Source of the DNA: Blautia sp.
Lineage (GTDB): Bacteria; Bacillota; Clostridia; Lachnospirales; Lachnospiraceae
DNA length: 64,000 bases
Assembly: GCA_026169535.1 (NCBI GenBank)
Contig: JAPFCU010000045.1
Location: forward strand, 1 to 64,000
Reading direction: 5' to 3'
Of this stretch, positions 9,405 to 17,416 are shown piece by piece; position 1 is the first letter of the stretch, and each line of letters opens with the position of its first letter. Under the pieces are notes generated by a model, which saw nothing but the letters and a program-made list of their open reading frames with translations, did not search any database and had not been told where the DNA came from. The translations under genes were made by a program, and so were the position numbers.

Positions 9405-10874
9405 TTATTTACACAGTTTTTTGAATTCATCCGCTACAAACTGTACCTGTGTTCCAATAATAACCTGTACGTTTGTTTTGCTCGGACGGATAACACCTGC
9501 AACACCTGCAGCTTTGATCTTTTTCTCATCAACCTGTGTGTAGTCTTTGATCTCAAGACGAAGTCTTGTGATGCAGTTGTCAATTGTAGCTACGTTCTGT
9601 GCACCGCCAACGCCCTCAAGGATTGCTTTTGCAACTGCTGTGAAGTCATTGTTTGCAAGAACAACTTTTGTTTCATCTTCGTCGTCATCTTCACGTCCCG
9701 GAGTTTTCAGATCGAATTTAACGATCGCGAAACGGAATACTACGTAGAATACGATAAATGCTGCGATTCCAAGCGGAATGATCAACCATGTCTTAGCTGC
9801 TGCCGGCAGAGATGCGGAGAACAGAAGGTCTGTTGCACCAGCAGAGAAAGAGAATCCTGCACGGAAGCCAAGAGCTACTGTAATGAAAGCAAAGATACCA
9901 TAAAGCAGAGCATAAATTACATACAGTACAGGAGCAAGGAACATGAAACCAAATTCGAACGGCTCAGTAACACCGCAGATAAATGCACAAACTGCAGCAG
10001 AAGCTACAAGACCGATAGCAACTTTTTTCTTGTTGCTCTTAGCTGTGTGGATCATTGCAAGTGCTGCACCCGGGATACCGAACATCATACATGGGAAGAA
10101 TCCGGACATGTACATACCAAGGCTCCATGTAACATCTGCAGATGTTTCACCTGCCCAGAAGTGTGTAAGGTCACCAAGACCAATAGTATCAAACCAGAAT
10201 ACGTTGTTCAGAGCGTGATGAAGTCCTGTCGGAATCAGCAGACGGTTCAGGAATGCATAGATACCTGCACCAAGAGCGCCCATGTTGGCAATACCTTTAC
10301 CAACTGCAACCAGTCCGCCGAAGATCAGCGGCCATACAAACAGCAGAACTGCGGAAACAACGATGGAAACAACACCTGCAACCATTGCAACGCTGCGTTT
10401 TCCACTGAAGAATGCCAGCCAGTTCGGAAGTCTTGTGTTTTTAAATTTGTTGTAGCATGTAGCACCGATCACACCGGCAAGAATACCGATGAACGGGTTA
10501 GCAATTTTCTGGAAAGCCAGAAGCTGTGTTGTGTTTTCTGCAACGCCAGGTCTGATAACAGTTACAACACCTTCGCTGAGAAGAGTTGTGATCATCAGCC
10601 AGGAAGCAAGTGCTGCAAGACCTGCAGTACCGTCGTGGTCATCAGACATGCCCACACCTACACCAATTGCAAACAGAAGTGCCATGTTGTCGATCAGGGC
10701 ACCGCCTGCTTTAACCAGGAACAGACCGATGGTAGGAACGAGACCAGAGATCTCACCACCCTGCATGGTTGCCGGACACATCAGATATCCAATACCCATA
10801 AGGATACCACAGATTGGCAGACATGCAACTGGAAGCATAAGAGCTTTACCCAATTTTTGAAGCCATTTCATCAT
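9405..10874 (-). CDS. PTS glucose/N-acetylglucosamine-family EIICB permease
   Basis: The 489-residue membrane protein is a sugar permease of the glucose superfamily PTS. The N-terminal EIIC domain (about 1-380) contains many membrane helices and the family motifs GVTEPFEFGFMF and PTGLHHALNNVFWF. The C-terminal EIIB domain carries the phosphocysteine in ATIDNCITRLRL (Cys434). The sugar cannot be fixed by eye; glucose or N-acetylglucosamine is most likely. AAGGAGG precedes the ATG at 10874. The 200-base AT-rich upstream region contains a small palindrome, TGCATAAAATGCA (about 10910-10922), which may be regulatory. Confidence 0.92.
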   Translation of the reverse strand: MMKWLQKLGKALMLPVACLPICGILMGIGYLMCPATMQGGEISGLVPTIGLFLVKAGGALIDNMALLFAIGVGVGMSDDHDGTAGLAALASWLMITTLLSEGVVTVIRPGVAENTTQLLAFQKIANPFIGILAGVIGATCYNKFKNTRLPNWLAFFSGKRSVAMVAGVVSIVVSAVLLFVWPLIFGGLVAVGKGIANMGALGAGIYAFLNRLLIPTGLHHALNNVFWFDTIGLGDLTHFWAGETSADVTWSLGMYMSGFFPCMMFGIPGAALAMIHTAKSNKKKVAIGLVASAAVCAFICGVTEPFEFGFMFLAPVLYVIYALLYGIFAFITVALGFRAGFSFSAGATDLLFSASLPAAAKTWLIIPLGIAAFIVFYVVFRFAIVKFDLKTPGREDDDEDETKVVLANNDFTAVAKAILEGVGGAQNVATIDNCITRLRLEIKDYTQVDEKKIKAAGVAGVIRPSKTNVQVIIGTQVQFVADEFKKLCK

Positions 10875-11088
10875 AGTATGAATCCTCCTTCTTACTTGTC
10901 GTTCGTGGATGCTGCATTTTATGCATATTCCACAAATCCCCTATTTCTCTTTTACTCTAACAGATAATATTCACTAAGTCCATATATTTTTTTATGATTT
11001 ATTTATAATTTTTTTAGATTTATTATATTTTCTTTAGCTAACCATCTCTGATTTCATGCAATATCCATATATACAACCATTTACTCTC

Positions 11089-11117
11089 TTGATTTTAGTT
11101 TTTTCTGTAGATATAAT
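11089..11117 (+). promoter_or_regulatory. Promoter of the TetR-family gene
   Basis: TTGATT (11089-11094) and TATAAT (11112-11117) are 17 bp apart, about 65 bases before the chosen start of the regulator. Confidence 0.75.
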
Positions 11118-11182
11118 GACGTTAGGTTTAATTTTTCTTACTGGTATTTTTTGCAGACTTTATAATAATGGAGGGGTTAGCT

Positions 11183-11746
11183 TTGCAGAACATGACAAAA
11201 AACGCACTAAAAGCATCTCTGGAAAAACTTCTGGCAAAAAAGCCGCTGGATAAGATCACCATCAACGATCTTACCTCCGACTGCGGAATCAGCCGAATGA
11301 CCTTTTATTACCATTTTAAAGATATCTATGATCTGGTAGAATGGGTGTGCCTGGAAAAATCCCGAAAGGCTCTCCAGGGAAAAAAAACATATGAATCCTG
11401 GCAGGAAGGTCTTCTTCAGATATTTGAGGCTGTTTATGAAAACAAACCTCTGGTACAGAATGCCTATCGGTCTGTCAGTCGTGAACGAATCGAGAATTAT
11501 CTTTTTACGCTTACTCACGGACTTATCATGGAAGTTGTTGAGGAACAGGCAAAAGATCTTCCTATTTCAGAAGAGCACAAGGCCTTTATTGCAGATTTTT
11601 ACAAATACAGCTTTGTGGGAATCATGCTGGACTGGATCAGTCAGGGAATGAAAGCAGATTATCAGTCAATCGCGGAAAATATCTGTACAACACTTCACGG
11701 ATGCATTGCCAAATCTATTAATAATTATACAACCTCTGAGAAATGA
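11183..11746 (+). CDS. TetR/AcrR-family transcriptional regulator
   Basis: The protein of about 187 residues has an N-terminal helix-turn-helix with the TetR pattern: KKPLDKITINDLTSDCGISRMTFYYHFKDIYDL. The C-terminal helical domain ends in a CTTLHGCIAKSI helix and resembles the TetR_C_7 (DhaS-type) group. I place the start at the TTG at 11183, six bases after GGAGGGG (11170-11176); the ATG at 11168 overlaps that site and the ATG at 11192 lies rather far from it. It stands just upstream of the oleate hydratase gene, which it may control. The ligand is unknown. Confidence 0.9.
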   Translation: MQNMTKNALKASLEKLLAKKPLDKITINDLTSDCGISRMTFYYHFKDIYDLVEWVCLEKSRKALQGKKTYESWQEGLLQIFEAVYENKPLVQNAYRSVSRERIENYLFTLTHGLIMEVVEEQAKDLPISEEHKAFIADFYKYSFVGIMLDWISQGMKADYQSIAENICTTLHGCIAKSINNYTTSEK

Positions 11747-11766
11747 TAAATTTTTTATCATTTCTC
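11738..11766 (+). terminator. Terminator after the TetR gene
   Basis: A 13-bp stem (GAGAAATGATAAA / TTTATCATTTCTC) with a TTT loop overlaps the stop codon and is followed by about seven T. The oleate hydratase gene is therefore transcribed separately. Confidence 0.85.
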
Positions 11767-11778
11767 TTTTTTTGTAAA

Positions 11779-11807
11779 TTGAAGCAAACAAAAAAGGGAA
11801 ATACTAT
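11779..11807 (+). promoter_or_regulatory. Promoter of the oleate hydratase gene
   Basis: TTGAAG (11779-11784) and TACTAT (11802-11807) are 17 bp apart, about 70 bases before the ATG. TetR-family control at or near this site is an inference from gene order. Confidence 0.65.
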
Positions 11808-11875
11808 ATTAGCAGAATAAAGATATCTCCAATGCACTAAAAAATGTCAGAATTTAAGAAAGGTGGTTCTTTTAT

Positions 11876-13834
11876 ATGGCAAAAAAAGGAATGAAAATAG
11901 GACTTGCACTGGCTGCAGGCGCAGGTGCCGCAGCCATTCTGGCAAAACAGGCTTCTAAAGAGACCGTCTCTAATAGCTCCATGTCATCAGTTGACAAAGA
12001 TTACCGAAACACAGAACGTGGAAAATACGAAAAAAACAGTAAAGGTATTTACTACAGCAACGGAAACTACGAAGCCTTTGCCCGTCCGGAAAAACCCGAA
12101 GGTGTCGAAGAAAAAAATGCATATATTGTAGGAGGTGGACTGGCCTCTCTTGCCGCTGCATGCTTCCTGGTTCGCGACGGACAGATGCCCGGCGAAAACA
12201 TCCATATCCTGGAAGCTATGGACGTTGCCGGCGGTGCCTGTGACGGAATTTTTGATCCCACTCGCGGATATGTAATGAGAGGCGGACGTGAAATGGAAAA
12301 TCACTTTGAATGCCTGTGGGATCTTTTCCGCAGCATTCCATCTCTTGAGACACCCGGCGCATCTGTACTTGATGAATATTACTGGCTGAATAAACATGAC
12401 CCCAACTACTCTCTGTGTCGTGCAACAGTAAATCGAGGTCATGACGCACATACAGACGGCAGATTCAATTTAAGCCAAAAAGGATGCATGGAGATCATGA
12501 AACTCTTTTTAACAAAAGATGAAGATCTCTATGACAAAAAAATAGAAGACGTTTTTGATGACGAAGTATTCAACTCCACTTTCTGGCTTTACTGGAGAAC
12601 CATGTTTGCCTTCGAAAACTGGCACAGTGCTCTTGAGATGAAGCTGTATTTCCAGCGTTTTATCCATCATATCGCAGGTCTTCCGGATTTCAGTGCTTTG
12701 AAATTCACCAAATACAATCAGTATGAATCCCTGATCCTGCCAATGCAGAAATATCTGGAAAACGCAGGTGTTGATTTCCAGTTTAACACAGAAGTAACAA
12801 ATGTTCTTTTTGACTTCAAAGGCGGTAAAAAAATCGCTTCTGCTATTGAATATAAAGTAAAAGGTGTGGAAAAAGGACTGGTGCTTACAGAAAATGATCT
12901 TGTCTTCGTCACAAATGGAAGCTGTACAGAAGGAACCATTTACGGAGATCAGAATCATGCGCCTAACGGAGATGCCGAGGTCCGTACCAGCGGCTGCTGG
13001 AGCCTGTGGAAAAATATTGCCAAACAGGATCTGTCTTTTGGTCATCCGGAAAAATTCTGTTCCGATATCAGCAAGACCAACTGGGAGTCTGCCACCATCA
13101 CTACTTTGGATGAAAAAATCCTTCCATATATAACCGATATCTGCAAACGCGATCCCAGAAGCGGCAATGTAGTCACCGGAGGTATCGTAAGCTGTATGGA
13201 TTCAAAATGGCTGCTCAGCTGGACCATCAACCGCCAGGGTCAGTTCAAGGAACAGGATAAAGACAAAGTTTGTGTCTGGGTCTATGGTCTTTTTACAGAT
13301 GTTCCAGGAAATTATATCAAGAAGCCTATGAGAGAATGCACAGGTAAAGAAATCACCGAAGAATGGCTTTATCACCTGGGTGTTCCTACAGAAAAAATCT
13401 CTGAGCTGGCTGAAAACAGCGCTGTCTGTGTACCTACCATGATGCCTTACATCACCGCATTTTTCATGCCGCGTGCAAAAGGAGACCGCCCGGATGTTAT
13501 TCCAGACGGCTGTGTGAATTTTGCATTCCTTGGTCAGTTTGCGGATACTCCAAGAGATACCGTATTTACCACTGAATATTCTGTAAGAACTGCAATGGAA
13601 GCTGTATATGGACTTCTCGGTGTAGACAGAGGCGTTCCCGAAGTATGGGGAAGTGTCTATGACGTTCGTGAACTTTTAAGCAGTTCAGTAAAACTTATGG
13701 ACGGGAAATCTCCTCTGGAGATAGAACTTCCAGGACCATTAAACATGCTGAAAAAACCCGTTCTGCATTTTGTAAAAGGAACTGTTATTGAAAAAGTATT
13801 AAGAGATTACGGCGTATTAAAAGATAACATGTAA
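11876..13834 (+). CDS. ohyA: Oleate hydratase (MCRA family) with an N-terminal hydrophobic segment
   Basis: The 652-residue FAD protein is an oleate hydratase, which adds water to the cis-9 double bond of unsaturated fatty acids to give 10-hydroxy acids. The dinucleotide-binding motif YIVGGGLASLAAACFL begins near residue 83. The family motif RGGREMENHFECLWDLF follows near residue 140 and holds the likely catalytic Glu. The first 70 residues are extra: an Ala/Gly-rich hydrophobic stretch (about 6-25) after a basic start suggests membrane attachment. GAAAGGTGG precedes the ATG. The role is probably detoxification of host or dietary fatty acids. Confidence 0.92.
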   Translation: MAKKGMKIGLALAAGAGAAAILAKQASKETVSNSSMSSVDKDYRNTERGKYEKNSKGIYYSNGNYEAFARPEKPEGVEEKNAYIVGGGLASLAAACFLVRDGQMPGENIHILEAMDVAGGACDGIFDPTRGYVMRGGREMENHFECLWDLFRSIPSLETPGASVLDEYYWLNKHDPNYSLCRATVNRGHDAHTDGRFNLSQKGCMEIMKLFLTKDEDLYDKKIEDVFDDEVFNSTFWLYWRTMFAFENWHSALEMKLYFQRFIHHIAGLPDFSALKFTKYNQYESLILPMQKYLENAGVDFQFNTEVTNVLFDFKGGKKIASAIEYKVKGVEKGLVLTENDLVFVTNGSCTEGTIYGDQNHAPNGDAEVRTSGCWSLWKNIAKQDLSFGHPEKFCSDISKTNWESATITTLDEKILPYITDICKRDPRSGNVVTGGIVSCMDSKWLLSWTINRQGQFKEQDKDKVCVWVYGLFTDVPGNYIKKPMRECTGKEITEEWLYHLGVPTEKISELAENSAVCVPTMMPYITAFFMPRAKGDRPDVIPDGCVNFAFLGQFADTPRDTVFTTEYSVRTAMEAVYGLLGVDRGVPEVWGSVYDVRELLSSSVKLMDGKSPLEIELPGPLNMLKKPVLHFVKGTVIEKVLRDYGVLKDNM

Positions 13835-13838
13835 AAAA

Positions 13839-13883
13839 GAAGACTGCGCTCTGCGGGTTTGATACCCAAAGATACGCAGTCTT
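13839..13883. terminator. Terminator between oleate hydratase and the eutP-like gene
   Basis: The stem AAGACTGCG / CGCAGTCTT closes a loop of about 27 bases, with A and T runs on the two sides. It serves two convergent genes. Confidence 0.8.
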
Positions 13884-13885
13884 TT

Positions 13886-14410
13886 TTAATCATCCGGATA
13901 TTCCACGCCCTCAGGCAGTGGATCCCATTCGTTTAATCCCAGGCTTTGTTTAAACTTTGCCTGTTCCAGAGTCAACGGCTCAAGATCATCCTGGAGATAT
14001 TCCAGCAATTCACCAATTCCCTCTCTGGTAGCATTATCCACCAGAAAAATTCTTTCACATCCGGTTTCCTCCAGCCATTGCTTCACCATAGGGATGTTGG
14101 CATATGGTGAATGGATTTTCGTAATAATACCGATCATCGGACGCAGGATAAAATTCCTGCCGCTTGGCCCAAACAGCGTAAACGGTTCATCAGCAGCCTG
14201 CACGATTCCCACCACATCCGCTTCAAAAGAAAAGCATGCCAATCCCACACTGAAGCGTTTAGATTCAGCATACTCTCCCGGAGAGTCGATTGTATCATCT
14301 TCCGTATTGGTATATTGTGTTTTGTGATAATGAAGCTCCTCTCCTTTCAACGCCTGTGTCAGAGAGGTTTTTCCAGCTTCACTTCTTCCCATCAAAAATA
14401 ATTTTTTCAT
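13886..14410 (-). CDS. EutP/PduV-family GTPase-like protein
   Basis: The 174-residue protein is a small P-loop GTPase-like protein of the EutP/PduV family found in bacterial microcompartment loci. The P-loop is GRSEAGKTS (8-16), the G3-like region is DSPGEY (43-48), and TK in GIITKIH is the likely G4 element. PduV is reported to associate with the shell and help position microcompartments. Here it is the last gene of an operon with two EutS-type shell genes and no enzymes. A weak AGGATATGAG site precedes the ATG. Confidence 0.88.
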   Translation of the reverse strand: MKKLFLMGRSEAGKTSLTQALKGEELHYHKTQYTNTEDDTIDSPGEYAESKRFSVGLACFSFEADVVGIVQAADEPFTLFGPSGRNFILRPMIGIITKIHSPYANIPMVKQWLEETGCERIFLVDNATREGIGELLEYLQDDLEPLTLEQAKFKQSLGLNEWDPLPEGVEYPDD

Positions 14411-14429
14411 TTTTACTCATATCCTGTAT

Positions 14430-14858
14430 TTAACTTTTATGAACCTTGCAGGTTTGAAATCCGAGAACTTCATCAAAAAATCGGACCACTTCCTCCACTG
14501 CCGTCTGCACCTGTGAAAGTCCTCCGGTAAGAATCAGGGTTCCACAGAAACGATCCATAAAACCTATCTGCACATCCGCTGCTTTTACCGCCACATCTGC
14601 TGCAACTACAACAGCCTCCCAGGGGGTAAAGCGGATAAATCCAATAGACTCTCCTCTGTGATCTTCTCCATCATGAACCCCTATATGCAGTCCCAGATTC
14701 TCGTAAATACAGGCATCCGAAGGACTGATCACATGAGCCAGGCACACCTCTTTACCCGGTACACGCACTCTGGTCATTCGGAGTTTTTTCCCTTTGAGAT
14801 CCTCATAATTATCATGAAACAGCTTTTCCAGCAGTTCTTCCTTTGTTATTCGAGTCAT
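14430..14858 (-). CDS. EutS/PduU-family microcompartment shell protein, extended
   Basis: The 142-residue protein is a circularly permuted BMC-domain hexamer protein of the EutS/PduU family. Shared landmarks with the neighbouring paralogue are the GKE-x-LAHV segment, IGFIRFTPWEAVVVAADVAVKAADV and IGFMDRFCGTLILTG. It has about 20 extra N-terminal residues (TKEELLEKLFHDNYEDLKGK), an amphipathic helix that could be a targeting or interaction peptide. It lies 12 bases after the other shell gene and 19 before the eutP-like gene. Confidence 0.9.
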   Translation of the reverse strand: MTRITKEELLEKLFHDNYEDLKGKKLRMTRVRVPGKEVCLAHVISPSDACIYENLGLHIGVHDGEDHRGESIGFIRFTPWEAVVVAADVAVKAADVQIGFMDRFCGTLILTGGLSQVQTAVEEVVRFFDEVLGFQTCKVHKS

Positions 14859-14870
14859 AAGCCCCGCTTC

Positions 14871-15236
14871 CTATCTCTTTGTGATGTCACAGACTACATA
14901 TCCCAGAGTATCACGGAAATAGTCCACAACCTCTGTCATAGCTGACATAACATCTGAAATCTCTCCTGTAATGATCAGCGTACCCGTAAAACGGTCTGCA
15001 AATCCAAGATAAACATTTCCGCTTTTTACTGCAATATCAGATGCGATCACCGCAGATTCCGGAGGGGTCATATTCATGATCCCGATAGCAGAGGAACGAT
15101 AGTCCACCTGGGGATTTAATCCCAGTTTCTGATATATAATCGGAGCCGGGCCGCCCATCACATGCGCAAAAGTGATTTCCTTTCCAGCCACAGTCTCCTG
15201 TACAATTCTGATCTGTTCTCCATGATCGTTTGCCAT
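14871..15236 (-). CDS. EutS/PduU-family microcompartment shell protein
   Basis: The 121-residue protein is a canonical-length EutS/PduU shell protein. It carries AGKEITFAHVMGG, IGIMNMTPPESAVIASDIAVKSGNV and LGFADRFTGTLIITGEI. Such proteins form hexameric tiles with a small beta-barrel cap over the central pore. It is the first gene of a three-gene operon with its own consensus promoter. No ethanolamine, propanediol or choline enzymes occur in the window, so the compartment it joins must be encoded elsewhere. Confidence 0.92.
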   Translation of the reverse strand: MANDHGEQIRIVQETVAGKEITFAHVMGGPAPIIYQKLGLNPQVDYRSSAIGIMNMTPPESAVIASDIAVKSGNVYLGFADRFTGTLIITGEISDVMSAMTEVVDYFRDTLGYVVCDITKR

Positions 15237-15282
15237 TTGTTGTTTCTCCTTTCAGAAAGCATTTGACATAGATTCTCTTAAA

Positions 15283-15311
15283 ATCATACTATTATAAAAA
15301 ACCTCTGTCAA
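15283..15311 (-). promoter_or_regulatory. Promoter of the microcompartment satellite operon
   Basis: On the minus strand, TTGACA (15311-15306) and TATGAT (15288-15283) are 17 bp apart, about 47 bases before the first shell gene. The near-consensus match suggests appreciable expression. Confidence 0.85.
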
Positions 15312-15334
15312 GTTGATTTCCTACATTGAAAGGT

Positions 15335-15383
15335 AAAAAAGCTGCTGCCGGTTACAGAAAATAGTAACCGGCAGCAGCTTTTT
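15335..15383 (-). terminator. Strong terminator at the end of the fucosidase operon
   Basis: A perfect 15-bp stem (GCTGCTGCCGGTTAC and its complement) with an 8-base loop is flanked by six A and five T. It ends the long minus-strand operon after the iolE-like gene, just before the satellite operon promoter. Confidence 0.95.
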
Positions 15384-15409
15384 GTATCATCTCTTATCTC
15401 TTCCGGATA

Positions 15410-16309
15410 TTACAGCCCGGTCTTCTCTCTGATAAATCCTCTTGCCTTCAGTGCATATTCAAATGGATTGGCTTTTGCAGGATCCTGCTCTGCTTCAACA
15501 ACCATATACCCTTCATATCCTGCTTTTTCCAGAACTTCAAAGATAGGATCAAAATCAATACATCCATCTCCCGGGATTGTAAACGCTCCCAGTCTAACGC
15601 CTTCAAGGAAACTTAATCCATTATCTTTTACCTTCTGCACAACTTCCGGACGGATATCCTTCAAATGTACATGACGTATTCTGTCTGCATAGGTTTTTAC
15701 CATTTCTAACGGATCAGCTCCACAGTAAGCAAAATGTCCTGTATCAAAAAGAAGGCTTACATATTCCGGATTTGTATTATCCATCATACGTTTTACTTCA
15801 TCAGGATTCTGTACTACTGTACCCATATGGTGATGGAAAGTAAGTGAAATACCATACTCTTCTTTCGCAATCTTTCCAAGGCGGTCCAGACCACTGCACA
15901 GAAGCTCCCATTCTTTATCATCCATCACATATTTCTGTCCGAATACAGGTGTTTCCTGCTGTCCCTGAACGCTGTAGCTCTGCTCGGAAGCACCTATGAT
16001 CTTTGCTCCCATAGCTTTAAGAAAGCTGAGCTGTGCCCGAAATTCTTTTTCTACCTCTTCAAAAGGCTTTGAAATAAGAAAAGAAGAAAACCACTGGTTG
16101 CAAATTTCAACTCCACGAAGCTGAAGAGCTTTTTTCAGGATTTCCGGATCTTTTGGATACTTATTTCCCACCTCAGAACCTGTAAATCCTGCCAAAGCCA
16201 TTTCGCTGACACACTGTTCAAACGTATTTTCTCCACCCAGATCAGGAAGATCATCATTGGTCCAGGCAATTGGAGCAATACCAAGCTTTACTTTATTTTT
16301 ATCAAACAT
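15410..16309 (-). CDS. iolE: IolE-like inosose dehydratase (sugar phosphate isomerase/epimerase fold)
   Basis: The 299-residue TIM-barrel protein closely resembles myo-inosose-2 dehydratase, which removes water from 2-keto-myo-inositol. Typical segments are KLGIAPIAWTNDDLPDLGG at the start, GFTGSEVGNKYP, LTFHHHMGTVVQ (metal-site His), LLFDTGHFAYCG, RHVHLKDIR, and VVEAEQDP near the end. The start at 16309 follows GGGAGAG; an upstream in-frame ATG at 16372 would overlap iolG. It is the last gene of the fucosidase operon. No iolD, iolB or iolC is nearby, so the true substrate could be a related keto-sugar. Confidence 0.85.
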   Translation of the reverse strand: MFDKNKVKLGIAPIAWTNDDLPDLGGENTFEQCVSEMALAGFTGSEVGNKYPKDPEILKKALQLRGVEICNQWFSSFLISKPFEEVEKEFRAQLSFLKAMGAKIIGASEQSYSVQGQQETPVFGQKYVMDDKEWELLCSGLDRLGKIAKEEYGISLTFHHHMGTVVQNPDEVKRMMDNTNPEYVSLLFDTGHFAYCGADPLEMVKTYADRIRHVHLKDIRPEVVQKVKDNGLSFLEGVRLGAFTIPGDGCIDFDPIFEVLEKAGYEGYMVVEAEQDPAKANPFEYALKARGFIREKTGL

Positions 16310-16331
16310 CAACATCTCTCCCATCTGATCT

Positions 16332-17342
16332 TTACATGATCTCAGAAATTTTAACCGGTCTGTGCTCTTCACTGGATTTCTTTGCTGCGAGTCCCATAAG
16401 TACTGGTTTTAATCCATCGTATACATTAAGTGGTGTTTCTTTATCATTTACAATGGCATCAATAAACGCACACACTTCTTTACCATAAGCATCCATATAT
16501 CTTTCCAGGAAGAAAAACAGAGGTTTTTCTCCTGTAACGCCTTCTCCATTACTGAGCTGTACAGATGACTGACTGTCATTAGAAATCGCAGCCATACCCA
16601 GAGAGCCAAATACTTCCGCCCTTTGGTCATATCCATACGCAGCTCTTCTTGAGTTATCGATCACCGCAATAGAACCGTCCTCCATTTTCAGTGTGATCAC
16701 TGCCGTATCTACATCTCCTGCTTCACCAATAGCCGGATCTACCAGATTCGCACTCTGCACGTAAACTTCTTCCGCATCGCAGCCAGCAAGGAAACGCACC
16801 ATATCAAAATCATGAATGGTCATATCAAGAAACATACCGCCAGAAACCTTTACATAGTCCAGTGAAGGCGGTTCCGGATCTCTTGATGTGATCTTAATGA
16901 TCTCTGTTTTTCCAATTTTTCCTTCTGCTACTGTTTTCTGAAGAGACTCAAAGTTATGATCAAATCTTCTGTTAAATCCAACCTGATATTTCAAGTCCGT
17001 TCCTTCCAGAGCATGTACTACTTCCATAATTTTGTCCACATCATGATCGATTGGTTTTTCACAAAATACATGTTTTCCGGCACGAATAGCATCCAGTGAA
17101 ATTGGTGAATGTGTATCTGTAGAAGAACAGATCAAAACCGCAGAAATCTCCGGATCCTCCAGAATTTCATGATAATCCTTTGTTGTCTTTTCCACTCCCA
17201 TCTGCTTAGCCCACTGAGCAGTTTCTTCTGTCAGGAACGGATCCGCAACTGTCTTGATCACTGCATCCGGTACTCTTGTAGCAATACTTGTAATATGTAC
17301 CTGGCCGATTCTTCCGGCACCAATAACTCCAACTTTTATCAT
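16332..17342 (-). CDS. iolG: IolG-like inositol 2-dehydrogenase (Gfo/Idh/MocA family)
   Basis: The 336-residue NAD(P)-dependent oxidoreductase has the N-terminal Rossmann motif VGVIGAGRIGQVH and the family's catalytic EKP motif in HVFCEKPID. FNRRFDHNF and GGMFLDMTIHDFDM match inositol 2-dehydrogenases, which oxidise myo-inositol to 2-keto-myo-inositol. Together with the next gene this would give the first two steps of inositol breakdown. Gfo/Idh proteins also act on many other sugars, so its place behind three fucosidase genes leaves the substrate open. GGAGGAAG precedes the ATG. Confidence 0.83.
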   Translation of the reverse strand: MIKVGVIGAGRIGQVHITSIATRVPDAVIKTVADPFLTEETAQWAKQMGVEKTTKDYHEILEDPEISAVLICSSTDTHSPISLDAIRAGKHVFCEKPIDHDVDKIMEVVHALEGTDLKYQVGFNRRFDHNFESLQKTVAEGKIGKTEIIKITSRDPEPPSLDYVKVSGGMFLDMTIHDFDMVRFLAGCDAEEVYVQSANLVDPAIGEAGDVDTAVITLKMEDGSIAVIDNSRRAAYGYDQRAEVFGSLGMAAISNDSQSSVQLSNGEGVTGEKPLFFFLERYMDAYGKEVCAFIDAIVNDKETPLNVYDGLKPVLMGLAAKKSSEEHRPVKISEIM

Positions 17343-17416
17343 TATATAGCTTCCTCCTTGCTAACCTTTTTACTGTTTACCCTATACTGCTTTTGCATAC
17401 CGCGGTTTGCATTTTC

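Noticed and set aside
9306-10967. A 553-codon open frame on the plus strand opposite the PTS EIICB gene
   Set aside because: It is antisense to a clear PTS gene, is full of Cys, Asn and His runs, has no ribosome site and matches no protein pattern. It is a codon-bias shadow.
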